The notes: generated by a model from the letters alone, not told the origin. Shown: positions 18,178 to 29,791, numbered from the stretch's first letter. The stretch: 62,239 bases of DNA from an uncultured Clostridia bacterium (GCA_949388605.1 CASKJV010000011.1:1-62239), one strand, 5' to 3'. A program made the numbers and translations.

Positions 18178-21100
18178 TTATTCTATTCCAATAATTAATT
18201 TCTTTAATTTTGCCAAGTCTGTTATTGACACTCTATCATCTCCATTTATATCTGCTGCTAGATATCTATAATCTTGTAAAACATCTTTTTCAATTATATG
18301 CAATTTTAATTTTGCAAGATCTGTTATAGATATTCTACCATCTTTATTAATATCTCCTGTAATAACTAATGTATATTCTGTATTTTCATCTAATTTTAAT
18401 TTCATTCCTGTTGCAAGAATTGCATCATCATTTAAAATATTTCCTTGTTCATCTATTATTCTAATTTCTTTATTAGCTGTTACTTTTTCTTTAAATGTTG
18501 TTACTGTTGTTTGTGCTGATATTCTTGATATAATATTTTCTTTAATGTTATAACTATCAGATGTAATACTTGGTTCTTGTGGTAAATCATTTTGAATCCA
18601 ATTAACATTAGCTATTGCAGTTCCTGTATTGCCAGCTAAATCTATAAATTCAAATGTAAATTCTCCGTTTTCTGTAAATAAATAAGTATTATTTTCTTCA
18701 TTATTTGTAATTTTTACATTTTCTTTATCAAATGTTATTGTTGCTGTTACTGGATCCATTGTTTCATTTTCTGTACTATAAGTAATTGTTGCGACTGGAA
18801 CTATTTTATCTATCCATAACACTTCTGCTTTTACAGTTCCTCTATTTCCAGCTGAATCTATAAATTCAAAAACATATTCTCCATTTTCTGTAAATGTATG
18901 TGTTCCATCAGATTCTATAAAAGTAATTTCTTCACTTGGATTTACTACTGTTGCCACTACATCTTGATTTGTCAATTTATCTATTGAATATTCTATCTCT
19001 GCTATTGGATCTACTTTATCAATCCAATTTACACTTGCAACTGCAACACCTGCATTTCCACTAGGTCCTATAAATTCAAACTCAAATTGACCATTTTCTG
19101 TAAATGTGTAAGTATTTTTTCCATCGTTATTTGTTATTGTAACATTTTCTTTATCAAAAGTAACTGTTGCTGTTACATCTTGATTTGTTAGCTCGTTTAT
19201 ATCATAACTGATTGTTGCAACTGGTAATGTCTTATCTATCCATGTAACTTTTGCTAATTTTGCACCTTGATTTCCTGCTTTATCTGAATATTTAAAAATG
19301 TACTCTCCATTTTCTGTAAATGTATGTGTATTTCCTCCTTCTACAGTTACATCCTCTTCGTTAAAAGTAATTGTTGCTATTACTTCTTGATTTGTTGCAC
19401 TTTCTGTACTATAACGAATTTCTGCTACTGGAGCTTCTTTGTCTATCCATGTAACATTTGCAATTGCTGTACCAGCATTTCCAGCAGGTCCTACAAACTC
19501 AAATTCAAATTGACCATTTTCTGTAAATGTATAAGCATTTTTTCCATTGTTATTTGTTATTGTTACATTTTCTTTATCAAATGCAATGCTAGCAGTTACT
19601 TCTTGATTTGTTGGCTCTGATTTATCATAAGTTATTGTTGCTTTTGGTAATGTCTTATCTATCCAGTCTACAGTTGCAATTACAATACCTGTATTTCCAG
19701 CAGGTCCTACAAACTCAAATTCAAATTCTCCATTTTCTGTAAATGTATAAGTATTTTTTCCTCCATTATTTGTTATTGTAACATTTTCTTTATCAAAAGT
19801 AACTGTTGCTGTTACATCTTGATTTGTTGGATTTGTTGTACTATATGTGATTGTTGCATTTGGTTCATCTCTATCTATCCAATAAACTTCTGCCATTGCT
19901 GTTCCCTTATTTCCATAAGGTCCAACAAATTCAAATAAATATGTTCCGTTTTCAGTAAATCTATGTGTGTTTCCACCTAAAACAATAACATTTTCTATAT
20001 CAAATGTAATTGTTGCAATTACATCTTGATTTGTTGGATTTGTTGTACTGTATGTGATTGTTGCATTTGGTAAAGTTTTCTTTAACCAGTCAACTCTTGC
20101 TATTGCTGTACCGCTATTTCCTGCTCTATCCTCAAATTCAAATGTATATTCTCCACTATCTTCAAATACATGTATATTTCCACCTTTTACTGTTACACCT
20201 TCTTTATTAAAGGTAATCGTTGCTGTTACATCTTGATTTGTCATCTCTGTTGTACTATATGTGATTGTTGGTATGATTTCTTCTTTATCTATCCAATCAA
20301 CTGTTGCTGTTGCTACACCTGCATTTCCATAAGGTCCTACAAATTCAAATGTAAAGCTTCCATTTCTTGTAAATGTATAAGTATTCTTTCCATCATTATT
20401 TGTAACTTGAGTTCCTTCTCTATCAAAATTAACTGTTACTGTTACATCTTGATTTGTTAATGTATTTATGTCATATGTGAATGTTGCATTCGGTAATGTT
20501 TTCTTTATCCAATCAACTCTTGCTATTGCTGTACCACTATTTCCTGCTCTATCCTCAAATTCAAATGTATATTCTCCACTATCTTCAAATACATGTGTAT
20601 TTCCATCTTTTACTGTTACATTTTCTTCATTAAATGTAATTGTTGCTGTTACATTTTGATTTGTTGGATTTGTAATATCATAACTGATTGTTGGTACTGG
20701 AACATCTTTATCTATGTTATCTACTTTTGCAATTGCTGTTCCACTATTACCTGCAGGACCTACAAATTCAAATTCAAATTGACCATTTTCTGTAAATGTA
20801 TAAGTATTATTTCCGTTATTATTTGTAATTCTAACATCTTCTTTATCAAATGATATGCTAGCTGTTACATCTTGATTTGTTGGATTTGTTGTACTGTATG
20901 TGATTGTTGCTTTTGGCAACGTTTTATCTATCCAAGTAACTTTTGCTATAGCTGTTCCTGTATTTCCAGCAGGATCTATATATTTAAAAGTAAATTCACC
21001 ATTTTCTGTAAATGTATGAACATTTCCTCCTTCTACAATTACATCTTCTTTATCAAATGTAACTGTTGCTTTAATTTCATCATTTGTCGGATTTGTTGTA

Positions 21101-24100
21101 CTATATGTGATTGTTGCAACTGGTGCTTTTTTATCTATCCAAGTAACTTTTGCTATAGCTGTTCCAATATTTCCAGCAGGTCCTATGAATGCAAATTCAT
21201 ATTCTCCATTTTCTGTAAATGTATGTGTGTTTCCACCTTCTACTTCTACATTGTTTTTATCAAAAGTTATTGTTGCAATAACATCACGATTTGTTAATGT
21301 ATTAATATCATAAGTTATTGTTGCTACTGGTAATTTTCTATCTATCCAATCTACATAAGCTTTAGCTGTACCAGTATTTCCAACTTTATCTATAAATTCA
21401 AAAGTAAATTCACTATTTTCTGTAAATATATATGTGTTATTTCCACCATTATTTGTTATTGTTACATCTTCTTTATCAAAGCTTATGCTAGCTGTTACAT
21501 TTTGATTTGTTGGATTTGTTGTACTATATGTGATTGTTCCAACTGGTATTTTCTTATCTATCCAATCAACCCTAGCAAGCTTGCTTCCTCTGTTTCCAGC
21601 ACTATCTATATATTCAAATGTATATTCTCCATTTTCTGTAAATGTATGTGTATTTCCACCTTCTACTGTTACATTTTCTTTGTTAAAACTAATGCTAGCT
21701 ATTACATCTTGATTTGTTAGTTCATTTATATTATATGAAATTGTTGCATTTAAGTCTTCTTTGTCTATCCAAGTTACTTTTGCAAGTTTACTTCCTGTAT
21801 TACCTGCTTTATCTCTATATTCAAACATAAACTCACTATTTTCTGTAAATGTATAAGTATTATTTCCATCATTGTTTGTTATTGTAACATTTTCTTCATT
21901 AAATGTAATTGTTGCAACTACATCTCCATTTGTTGAAGTTTCTGGATTATATGTTATTGTTGCAACTGGGCTGGCTTTATCGATCCAATTAACTACTGCC
22001 TTTGCTGTTCCTCTATTTCCTGATGGTCCTACAAATCTAAATTCATATTCTCCATTTTCTGTAAATGTATGTGTATTTCCACCTTCTACTGTTACATTTT
22101 GTTTATCAAATGTAATAGTTGCTGTCACATCTCCATTTGTTGGATTGGTTGTGCTGTATGTAATTGTTGGTACTGGTACTTCTTTATCTATCCAACTTAC
22201 TTCTGCAAGAGCTGTTCCTCTTTCTCCATTTGCGTTTTCAAATGCAAATTCATATTGTCCATTTTGTGTAAATGTATATTGGTTACTTCCACCATTATTT
22301 ACTATTTTTACGTTTTCTTGATCAAAACTTATTGTTGCTACAACATCTGTGTTTACTTTAGATGTTCCAGCAGGTCTTTCTGGATTATAAGTAATTGTTG
22401 CTATTGGCAAATCACTATCAATCCAAGTTACTTTTGCAGTTGCCCAACCTTTATTTCCAGCTTCATCCATAAAATTAAATGTATGCTCTCCATTAGTAGT
22501 GAATACATGTTTATTTCCGCCTTCAACTACTACATTACGTTTGTCAAAAGTAATTGTTGCAGTTACATTTCCACTTGTTTGGTTTTCAACATCGTATGTT
22601 ATTGTTGGAACTGGTACTACTTTATCAATGTAATTTACTCTTGCAACTGCTGAGCCTTCATTTCCATAAGGACCTCTAAATCTAAATGTATGTGTTCCAT
22701 TTTCTGTAAATACATATTTATCTCCATTAGGAATTACATTTCCTTCTTCATCTATAATATCTACATTTTCTAAATCGAAACTAATTGTTGCTGTTACATC
22801 TCTGCATGTTAATTCTGTTTCATCATAGGTTATTGTTGCATTTGGTAATGTTTTACGTATCCAGTCAACTTCTGCTACTGCTGAACCTCTATTTCCAGCT
22901 TGATCCATAAAGTTAAATGTATATGAGCCACTATCTTCAAATGTATGTGTATCTCCACCTTCAACTATTACATTTTCTTCATTAAAACTAATACTAGCTG
23001 TTACTGGTTTATTAGTTTTATCAGTTGTGCTATATGTTATATTAGCTATTGGAACCTCTTTATCTATGTTAAGCACCTCTGCTGTTGCTGTTCCAGCTTT
23101 TCCTTTTTTATCTATATAGTTAAACACATGTGTTCCATTTTCTGTAAATGTATATATATTTCCATTAGGTATATCATTTCCTTGCTCATCTACAATTCTT
23201 ACATCTTCTTGATCAAATGTAATTGTAGCAATAACATCTTTGTTGGTTGGTTCTTTCTCACTGTATAAAATAGTTGGTACTACATCATCAGAGTCTTCTA
23301 TAATCCAATCTACATTAGCTGTTGATGTTCTTCTACGTCCTACTTCATCTTCATATTCAAATGTAAAGCTTCCATTTTCCTCAAATCTAAATGTATCTTT
23401 TCCTTCATTATTTAAAATTTTAACATTTGGTTTATTAAATTCAATTGTTGCTGTTACATTTCTGTAAGTTGGTTCTGTATTACTATATTTTATAGTTCCT
23501 ACTGGTTCAACTTCGTCTATATTAGTTACAGAGACTGGAAGTGATAATAATCTCTGTCCTTGATACTTAAACATTAAAGTAATAGCTATATTGTGCTTAA
23601 TTGTATAAGTATTTAATGCTCCTTCTTTCTTCTCTATATAATATCCTATTGTTTCTGGATATTTACTAGTAGCTATATTTAAATTATTTTCTAATTGTAA
23701 CTCTTCACCATCTTTATTAAAATGAATTACTAAGTCTACGCTGTTTTGAGTTAATTCTGTTGTACTATATTCAGCACTAACTTCTGGGAACCAATCAGCT
23801 GTTGCTGTTGCTTTATATTCTTCACCTGTATCTTTATTTATATATTCAAATGTATAAGTTCCTTTTTCAGCAAATAGATAATACTTTGGAGCAGTAGATT
23901 TCTTCATTTGATATCCAAGTGGAAGCACAAGATCTGCTCTCATTTTTGCAATCATTGTTGGCTTTCCATTTACTGATGTAAGACTTGTTTTAATACTATA
24001 ATTTATAGTTGCAGGTCCATTCATATTTTCCAATTTTGCTTCTGTTCTTCCTACATTTCCAAAACTGTCTATATATTCAAATGTGAATGTACTATTTTCA

Positions 24101-27100
24101 TCTGTAAGCAAATATGTTCTATTTCCTCCGTTATTTGTTATTGTTATTTTTCCACTTTCATTTACTAGAGTTGCTAAAACTCCATCATCTGTTTTTTCAT
24201 ATTTAATATCTGCTGTTAAATTTCCACTATAAATCCAATTAACTTTTGCTGTCTTTGTTCCTTTATTTCCTAAACTATCTTCAAAATTAAATATATATTC
24301 CCCATTCTTTGTAAATGTATAAGTTTGAGTTGTTGGAAGTAATCCCATATTTGGATCTTCTAAATGAAGAGTTGCAACTACTGGTTCTGTTGTATCTTCT
24401 GTTGTACTATATTCGATTGTTGCAATTGGTGCATCTTTATCTATCCAAGTTACCTCTGCCATAGTTTCACCTGGATTTCCAGCATTATCTTCATACTCAA
24501 AAATAAATTTTCCATTTTTTGTAAATGTATAAGTATTTTTACCACCATTGTTTGTAATAATAATATCTTTACTTGGATTTATTAATGTTACTGTAACTGG
24601 TTCTTTTGTCCCAATTGTTCTATCATAATGTAATTCAGCTGTTGGAATTTCTTTATCAATCCAATTAACTGTTGCAGTTGCTGTTCCTGTGTTTCCAGCT
24701 TCATCTCTAAATTCAAATGTAAATTCTCCATTATCTTCAAATCTATGTGTGTTTTTACCATTATTATTTGTTATAATTACATTTGGTTTATTAAATGTAA
24801 TTATTGCTGTTTCTGCTTTTCCAGTTGGGCTATTTATTCTATAACTTATTGTTGGTATAATTTCTTCTTTATCAATCCAATCAACTTTTGCTGTTACTGT
24901 TCCAGTATTTCCTGCTTCATCTACAAATTCAAACGTAAACTCTCCATTTTCTGTAAATGTATATATACTCTCACCATTATTATTTGTAATAGTTATATCT
25001 TTATTAGAATCTACTATGTTTGCAACAACATCTTGATTTGTTGGATTTGTTGTACTATATGATATTTGAGCAATTGGTGTAGTTCTATCAATACAATCAA
25101 CTGTTGCTGTCGTAGCTCCAACATTTCCTGCTTCATCTACAAACTCAAATGTGAAACTTCCATTTTCTGTAAATGTATATGAGTTCTTTCCATCATTGTT
25201 TGTTATTGTAACATTTGTTTTGTCAAAATCGATTGTTGCTGTTACATATTGATTTGTTGGTCTTGTTGTATTATAAGTAATAATTCCTTGTGGTACTTGC
25301 CTATCTATTATAGTTACCTTTGCATCTAAATAACTTTCAACATTTTCGGCATCTAAAAGTTTAAATCTAAAATCTCCATTTTCTGTAAATACATATTTAC
25401 CACCATTTGAAGTTTCTATAACTCCTTCATCTAAATTAGTTATTCTTACTCCTTCTTCTTTAAATGTAAGTGTTGCTGTTACATCTCCATTTGTTAAACT
25501 TTCTTTATCATAAGATATCTCAGCAATATATGGACCTCTATTTATCCAATCTACTGACATTTTTATTTCTGATGTATTTCCAATTCTATCTCTTAATTTA
25601 TATGTTTTTTCTCCATTTTTAGTAAATACATATTTTAGTATATCTTCTTGAATACCTGTAGTATAACGTGTTCTAAATTCTGCAAGTTCTTCTGCTGTAT
25701 AGTTTACTGTTGCATTTTTTAAATTTTCATCGTAAATGATTTCCTTTGTAATATTTGCTCCACTGTATGCTGCAAAATATGCAATAATATATTCTTTGTC
25801 TACTGGATAACCCATAGCACTCATTGACTCTGGAAATCCCATACTTATAATATCCTTAGTTGAATCCTCAAGTATATTACTTACTGGTTTACTTGGATCT
25901 AATAATTTATATCCTCTTACCATTTTAATATTATTATTTGAATCCTTTTGAACCATATTTATTATTTGTTTAGTATCAGGATCAAAATTAAATTCATAAA
26001 TATAATTACCACTATTTTCTATATATCTAATTGGTCTATCTTGTTCGTCTAATATAAATACATTTTTGCTAATATTTACAACTTTTGCTTGAACATGACC
26101 TTTAGTATTTGGTAACTCTATATATTGTATATCTGCAGATGGTTTTTCCCTATCTATCCAAGTAACACTTGCAACAACTTCATTTGTTCTTCCATTTTCT
26201 GTATCTCTTAAGTTAAAAGTATATGATCCATTTTCTGTAAATGTATAACTTGTTATTCCATTTTCCACTACAACTGTATCTGAATTAAAATTTTCAAGTG
26301 TTGCTACAACTTCTTTATTTGTTTTTTGAGTTGTACTATACATAACTGTTGCTGTTGGTGGAGCCTCTTTTGTTGTATCTTCATAAAAATTGAATCCTCT
26401 AGCTCCTATATATCCATCATTTGTTTGCGTTGCTATAATTTTTATATATTTTACTTTTTGTGTTTCAGCAAATCTTAGTGTTTTTGTTGAAGCATTATTT
26501 GCCCAATTATTTATATCACCAAGTTTAGTCCAATTTTCTCCATCCATACTTCCTAAAACTTCACCTTGCATAATTCTGCCAAGAAATGGTTTGCTACCAA
26601 GACCTGAATGGTTTTGTTCATCTGATGGTATATAATCTAGTCTTGATAAATATACTGGCTCTTTAAATTCAAGTGTAATAAATTTATTTTCATCTGTTTT
26701 ACTAGCTGACAACCATCTAGTAAAATCATGAGTATATTGTTGGGTTTCCCAAAGACCAAAATTCCCATCTATTGCATTTTTAGCTGGTGTATTCTTGCCA
26801 GAAGGTGTACTGTCTACAACTGATAAATTTTTTACCTTAATATATGTTTCATTTGCTTCATATTTATTATCAGTAAAAGTAAAAACATGTACATTTGCTG
26901 GTAAATTTGTTCCAGTAGCAGATGGTCTTACAGTCAATTTTCTATTACCTGATAAATTAGGTTTTACTTCATCATAAGATTTCCAAGCAGAAGCTCCACC
27001 TGAATCATCAGTATATTTCCAATCTAATTTTCTATTACCATAAACAAAAAAAGTATCTTCTGCATCATTTTCATAAAGCTCCATATCAGGAGTTAATATT

Positions 27101-29622
27101 AATGTTTTATCTATTTGTATTGTACTTCTTATCTCTGTACCTATAATATGAACTCTAATATGATCTCTTTCATTAACACCTACTAATTCTGTTTCTGTTA
27201 ATTGTACATATAACTGATCTGTTTCTGTCCAAGTTTTTCCACCATCTATTGAATACTCCCATGTTGATCTATTATTTTCATTAAACATTGAACCTAATCT
27301 TATTTGCCCTGCATATTGACCATCAAATGAAAATGTTGCAAGTTCTGATTGTGGTTTACCCAATAGTACCTGAGCAACAGATCTATGTATGCTATTTGCA
27401 CTTACTTCAGCCCATTGTAATGTTGCTGTTTTTAAAGAAACAGCTTCTGCATTTAATGTTGGAGTAGTAATCTTTCCAATAATCATTCCAAATAAATCAT
27501 AAAATGCAAGAGGTCTTGTTTTATACACGACTTGAAATTCTTTTATAAGATTTAAACAATCTTCTTCTGTATATACATTACTATTTTTATATAATTGTAC
27601 TAAACCATACCAAGCATCAACATTTATATTTTGAGCATTTATTGCTTTACGATAAAATTCTTCTTGTTTTGCTTCATCACCTTTATAGGCATTTGCAAGC
27701 ATTACATATTTTTCTGCTATTAGATAATTGCTATAATCATTAACTGCCTCTTGAGCAATTGCTAAATAACTTAAATTTTCACATCCAGTAGAGTATTGTT
27801 GTCCCCAGCCTAGCAACCCTCTATATGAATATACGGCTTGTTTAGTAGGAGAATTTTTAGTTGCATTATAAAATGTAGATGTACCATATGATGAATTTCC
27901 CCAAGTTGCACCTGAATTATATAATTGCCAAGAAGCATCTCCATTACTATTATAATGTGCAACTCCATAAGCAATATGACCAGGTTGATGAACTGGAAAT
28001 GCTGGTATACCCGTTGAACTATATGCATTAGCACTCGTATCTCCAAAACCAACACATTGAGTTCCCGCTGCATAAACTATCCATTGTGGAACTAAATATT
28101 TTTGATATGGTATACCATATTCTAAAAAGTGAAATTTATTATTCCACATAGTTTTATTTTCTTCACTATAATATTTATCCTCAAAATATCTAAATTTTGC
28201 ATTATATGATAGCCAAGCATGAGTATATGGACCTCTACTTGTAATATAATCCCTAAACCATTCAATTTCATTATCTGATATTAGTGCTCTCACAACAACT
28301 TTCATTTCCTCAACTTCTAGTTTTGGAAATACAGAGCTTAATTTATTTGCTAAGTACATTTTTTTATAAACTGCATAACGTCTTACTGGATCTGATACAT
28401 GTGAACTATTTGGATCATTACGATTTGAATTTGTAACTCCATCTTCCTCAACATTAGGCAAAAATGAACGTACTAATGTAGAATGAGTATGTGAAATAGC
28501 CATAATCATTTTTTTAAATAAATCACCATTACGTACACCATTTTTTACTGTATCATCATTTAAATCATTTTTATATGTTTGGTATAATTTTGTTAAAACA
28601 TTTAAAGAATTTTTATAACCACCAATAGGTGTACTACCATAAAAATATAACCCTAAAGTATCACTATCCCCCATTAACCATCCAAGTGTTTCTCTACTTG
28701 AATCACCCTGATTTACAAAATCAAGTAATGTTGTTCTTCCTACTCTTGATACAAATTCTCTTTGTAAAACCATATGTTCAAGATTAGGATCATTTTCATC
28801 CATATTTCTGATTTGAGCTTCTAAATCAAATACTGTAGGAACTCCTGTTCCATCACTATAATCTGCTGTTAATAATTTAGCATCTGCATATACTGAATGA
28901 TCTTTACCATTTGCTCCATTATCATTTGCATATAGTCTTAAGTATCTATTTCCTTCTATAGGTATTCTACATTCTACTGCATTTTGGTTTGGCAATGCTT
29001 CTGCTCTATATTTTTCTGTCCAATTTTGACCATCATTTGATGTTGAAATAACAAATGTAACACCATTTCCACCATTTGATGTAGTATTTAATCCTAAATA
29101 TGCTGAAAAATAATCATATTCTTGAAAATTTCTTAAATCATAATATACATCAGAAGTAGCATGTGCCCAAATACCTTTATCAAAACTTGTTGCTGTACCA
29201 CCAATTTTTACTGTTATTTTAGTATTACTTGATGTTATATCATTAAGAATAGTACCATATTTAGTAGTTGATTTACTCATATGTGGTATATCTGATAAAT
29301 AAATGAGTTTTCCTGTTGCTCTTGTTTCAGCAGAATATGTTGTTGGTAACGCTGAAACTTTTACTGCATCATTATATTCTTGTATTGTTTCCAAAGTTTC
29401 TGAAAACTCACTTCTAATTGATTGTGTAGGTAGATTTTGAGTTTCATCTTTGATTTCCTCTGTATATAAAACCCCCTTTCCTCCGCCAGATTGCAATAGT
29501 ATTGGTTTTGCATTTTGTTTAGTTATATGTACTGAATTTGAACTAGCCAAAATATAAGTTCCAATTGCAAATACACATACTATAGCCAATATTATTGCAA
29601 TTTTCTTTTGAAAATCTTTCAT
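18178..29622 (-). CDS. Giant exported NPCBM / Cys-His / discoidin / 34-Ig / dockerin protein 2
   Basis: 3814 residues. Signal peptide (KKIAIILAIVCVFAIGTYILA); spacer; NPCBM-like domain (about 107-260; GIWAHATSDVYYDL, NRYLRLYANDNGANG); Cys-His domain with TQCVGFGD (Cys523) and HQPGHIAYG (His549), then WQLYNSGATW; TPR-like helices; a beta module with YSIDGGKTW; one discoidin domain (about 920-1075); roughly 34 Ig-like repeats (about 1080-3676), most 65-70 residues with ATITYSTTNPTNQDV, NTYTFTENGEF and VDWIDK; the second unit is swollen by about 130 residues. The C-terminus has a linker domain and dockerin (loops DINKDG and DINGDD). The long array would hold the N-terminal domains far from an anchor point, or form a fibre (inference). 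Ribosome binding site AGGAAGG. A terminator ends the previous gene, so it is transcribed alone, but its promoter was not found. Confidence 0.85.
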   Translation of the reverse strand: MKDFQKKIAIILAIVCVFAIGTYILASSNSVHITKQNAKPILLQSGGGKGVLYTEEIKDETQNLPTQSIRSEFSETLETIQEYNDAVKVSALPTTYSAETRATGKLIYLSDIPHMSKSTTKYGTILNDITSSNTKITVKIGGTATSFDKGIWAHATSDVYYDLRNFQEYDYFSAYLGLNTTSNGGNGVTFVISTSNDGQNWTEKYRAEALPNQNAVECRIPIEGNRYLRLYANDNGANGKDHSVYADAKLLTADYSDGTGVPTVFDLEAQIRNMDENDPNLEHMVLQREFVSRVGRTTLLDFVNQGDSSRETLGWLMGDSDTLGLYFYGSTPIGGYKNSLNVLTKLYQTYKNDLNDDTVKNGVRNGDLFKKMIMAISHTHSTLVRSFLPNVEEDGVTNSNRNDPNSSHVSDPVRRYAVYKKMYLANKLSSVFPKLEVEEMKVVVRALISDNEIEWFRDYITSRGPYTHAWLSYNAKFRYFEDKYYSEENKTMWNNKFHFLEYGIPYQKYLVPQWIVYAAGTQCVGFGDTSANAYSSTGIPAFPVHQPGHIAYGVAHYNSNGDASWQLYNSGATWGNSSYGTSTFYNATKNSPTKQAVYSYRGLLGWGQQYSTGCENLSYLAIAQEAVNDYSNYLIAEKYVMLANAYKGDEAKQEEFYRKAINAQNINVDAWYGLVQLYKNSNVYTEEDCLNLIKEFQVVYKTRPLAFYDLFGMIIGKITTPTLNAEAVSLKTATLQWAEVSANSIHRSVAQVLLGKPQSELATFSFDGQYAGQIRLGSMFNENNRSTWEYSIDGGKTWTETDQLYVQLTETELVGVNERDHIRVHIIGTEIRSTIQIDKTLILTPDMELYENDAEDTFFVYGNRKLDWKYTDDSGGASAWKSYDEVKPNLSGNRKLTVRPSATGTNLPANVHVFTFTDNKYEANETYIKVKNLSVVDSTPSGKNTPAKNAIDGNFGLWETQQYTHDFTRWLSASKTDENKFITLEFKEPVYLSRLDYIPSDEQNHSGLGSKPFLGRIMQGEVLGSMDGENWTKLGDINNWANNASTKTLRFAETQKVKYIKIIATQTNDGYIGARGFNFYEDTTKEAPPTATVMYSTTQKTNKEVVATLENFNSDTVVVENGITSYTFTENGSYTFNLRDTENGRTNEVVASVTWIDREKPSADIQYIELPNTKGHVQAKVVNISKNVFILDEQDRPIRYIENSGNYIYEFNFDPDTKQIINMVQKDSNNNIKMVRGYKLLDPSKPVSNILEDSTKDIISMGFPESMSAMGYPVDKEYIIAYFAAYSGANITKEIIYDENLKNATVNYTAEELAEFRTRYTTGIQEDILKYVFTKNGEKTYKLRDRIGNTSEIKMSVDWINRGPYIAEISYDKESLTNGDVTATLTFKEEGVRITNLDEGVIETSNGGKYVFTENGDFRFKLLDAENVESYLDAKVTIIDRQVPQGIITYNTTRPTNQYVTATIDFDKTNVTITNNDGKNSYTFTENGSFTFEFVDEAGNVGATTATVDCIDRTTPIAQISYSTTNPTNQDVVANIVDSNKDITITNNNGESIYTFTENGEFTFEFVDEAGNTGTVTAKVDWIDKEEIIPTISYRINSPTGKAETAIITFNKPNVIITNNNGKNTHRFEDNGEFTFEFRDEAGNTGTATATVNWIDKEIPTAELHYDRTIGTKEPVTVTLINPSKDIIITNNGGKNTYTFTKNGKFIFEYEDNAGNPGETMAEVTWIDKDAPIATIEYSTTEDTTEPVVATLHLEDPNMGLLPTTQTYTFTKNGEYIFNFEDSLGNKGTKTAKVNWIYSGNLTADIKYEKTDDGVLATLVNESGKITITNNGGNRTYLLTDENSTFTFEYIDSFGNVGRTEAKLENMNGPATINYSIKTSLTSVNGKPTMIAKMRADLVLPLGYQMKKSTAPKYYLFAEKGTYTFEYINKDTGEEYKATATADWFPEVSAEYSTTELTQNSVDLVIHFNKDGEELQLENNLNIATSKYPETIGYYIEKKEGALNTYTIKHNIAITLMFKYQGQRLLSLPVSVTNIDEVEPVGTIKYSNTEPTYRNVTATIEFNKPNVKILNNEGKDTFRFEENGSFTFEYEDEVGRRRTSTANVDWIIEDSDDVVPTILYSEKEPTNKDVIATITFDQEDVRIVDEQGNDIPNGNIYTFTENGTHVFNYIDKKGKAGTATAEVLNIDKEVPIANITYSTTDKTNKPVTASISFNEENVIVEGGDTHTFEDSGSYTFNFMDQAGNRGSAVAEVDWIRKTLPNATITYDETELTCRDVTATISFDLENVDIIDEEGNVIPNGDKYVFTENGTHTFRFRGPYGNEGSAVARVNYIDKVVPVPTITYDVENQTSGNVTATITFDKRNVVVEGGNKHVFTTNGEHTFNFMDEAGNKGWATAKVTWIDSDLPIATITYNPERPAGTSKVNTDVVATISFDQENVKIVNNGGSNQYTFTQNGQYEFAFENANGERGTALAEVSWIDKEVPVPTITYSTTNPTNGDVTATITFDKQNVTVEGGNTHTFTENGEYEFRFVGPSGNRGTAKAVVNWIDKASPVATITYNPETSTNGDVVATITFNEENVTITNNDGNNTYTFTENSEFMFEYRDKAGNTGSKLAKVTWIDKEDLNATISYNINELTNQDVIASISFNKENVTVEGGNTHTFTENGEYTFEYIDSAGNRGSKLARVDWIDKKIPVGTITYSTTNPTNQNVTASISFDKEDVTITNNGGNNTYIFTENSEFTFEFIDKVGNTGTAKAYVDWIDRKLPVATITYDINTLTNRDVIATITFDKNNVEVEGGNTHTFTENGEYEFAFIGPAGNIGTAIAKVTWIDKKAPVATITYSTTNPTNDEIKATVTFDKEDVIVEGGNVHTFTENGEFTFKYIDPAGNTGTAIAKVTWIDKTLPKATITYSTTNPTNQDVTASISFDKEDVRITNNNGNNTYTFTENGQFEFEFVGPAGNSGTAIAKVDNIDKDVPVPTISYDITNPTNQNVTATITFNEENVTVKDGNTHVFEDSGEYTFEFEDRAGNSGTAIARVDWIKKTLPNATFTYDINTLTNQDVTVTVNFDREGTQVTNNDGKNTYTFTRNGSFTFEFVGPYGNAGVATATVDWIDKEEIIPTITYSTTEMTNQDVTATITFNKEGVTVKGGNIHVFEDSGEYTFEFEDRAGNSGTAIARVDWLKKTLPNATITYSTTNPTNQDVIATITFDIENVIVLGGNTHRFTENGTYLFEFVGPYGNKGTAMAEVYWIDRDEPNATITYSTTNPTNQDVTATVTFDKENVTITNNGGKNTYTFTENGEFEFEFVGPAGNTGIVIATVDWIDKTLPKATITYDKSEPTNQEVTASIAFDKENVTITNNNGKNAYTFTENGQFEFEFVGPAGNAGTAIANVTWIDKEAPVAEIRYSTESATNQEVIATITFNEEDVTVEGGNTHTFTENGEYIFKYSDKAGNQGAKLAKVTWIDKTLPVATISYDINELTNQDVTATVTFDKENVTITNNDGKNTYTFTENGQFEFEFIGPSGNAGVAVASVNWIDKVDPIAEIEYSIDKLTNQDVVATVVNPSEEITFIESDGTHTFTENGEYVFEFIDSAGNRGTVKAEVLWIDKIVPVATITYSTENETMDPVTATITFDKENVKITNNEENNTYLFTENGEFTFEFIDLAGNTGTAIANVNWIQNDLPQEPSITSDSYNIKENIISRISAQTTVTTFKEKVTANKEIRIIDEQGNILNDDAILATGMKLKLDENTEYTLVITGDINKDGRISITDLAKLKLHIIEKDVLQDYRYLAADINGDDRVSITDLAKLKKLIIGIE
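18595..26385 (-). repeat. Array of about 34 Ig-like repeat units in giant protein 2
   Basis: Nearly 7.8 kb of roughly 200-bp in-frame units with several near-identical blocks, such as those encoding KKTLPNATxTYD and FVGPAGNxGTAIAxV. The spread from near-identical to degenerate units shows repeated duplication and homogenisation inside one gene. Similar units occur 5 times in giant 1 and 10 times in giant 3. Confidence 0.85.
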
Positions 29623-29791
29623 AATTTTTCATCCTTCCTTTCTTTTATTTATAAGTTTTATATTTTAATATTTGGGTGTATCATGTCATAATTTGTAATT
29701 TTTATAGTTACTCATATAATAAAGTTCCATTTGAAGTCATTTATTTAATTTTATAATTAAAGCATTTTATAGTTCATTTTGTAATCAAATC

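Noticed and set aside
19324-24585. Many plus-strand open frames rich in Cys, Phe and Ser opposite giant gene 2, and similar ones opposite giant 3 and the MucBP protein
   Set aside because: They are mirror frames of repetitive minus-strand coding DNA; they repeat with the Ig or MucBP period and lack ribosome binding sites.
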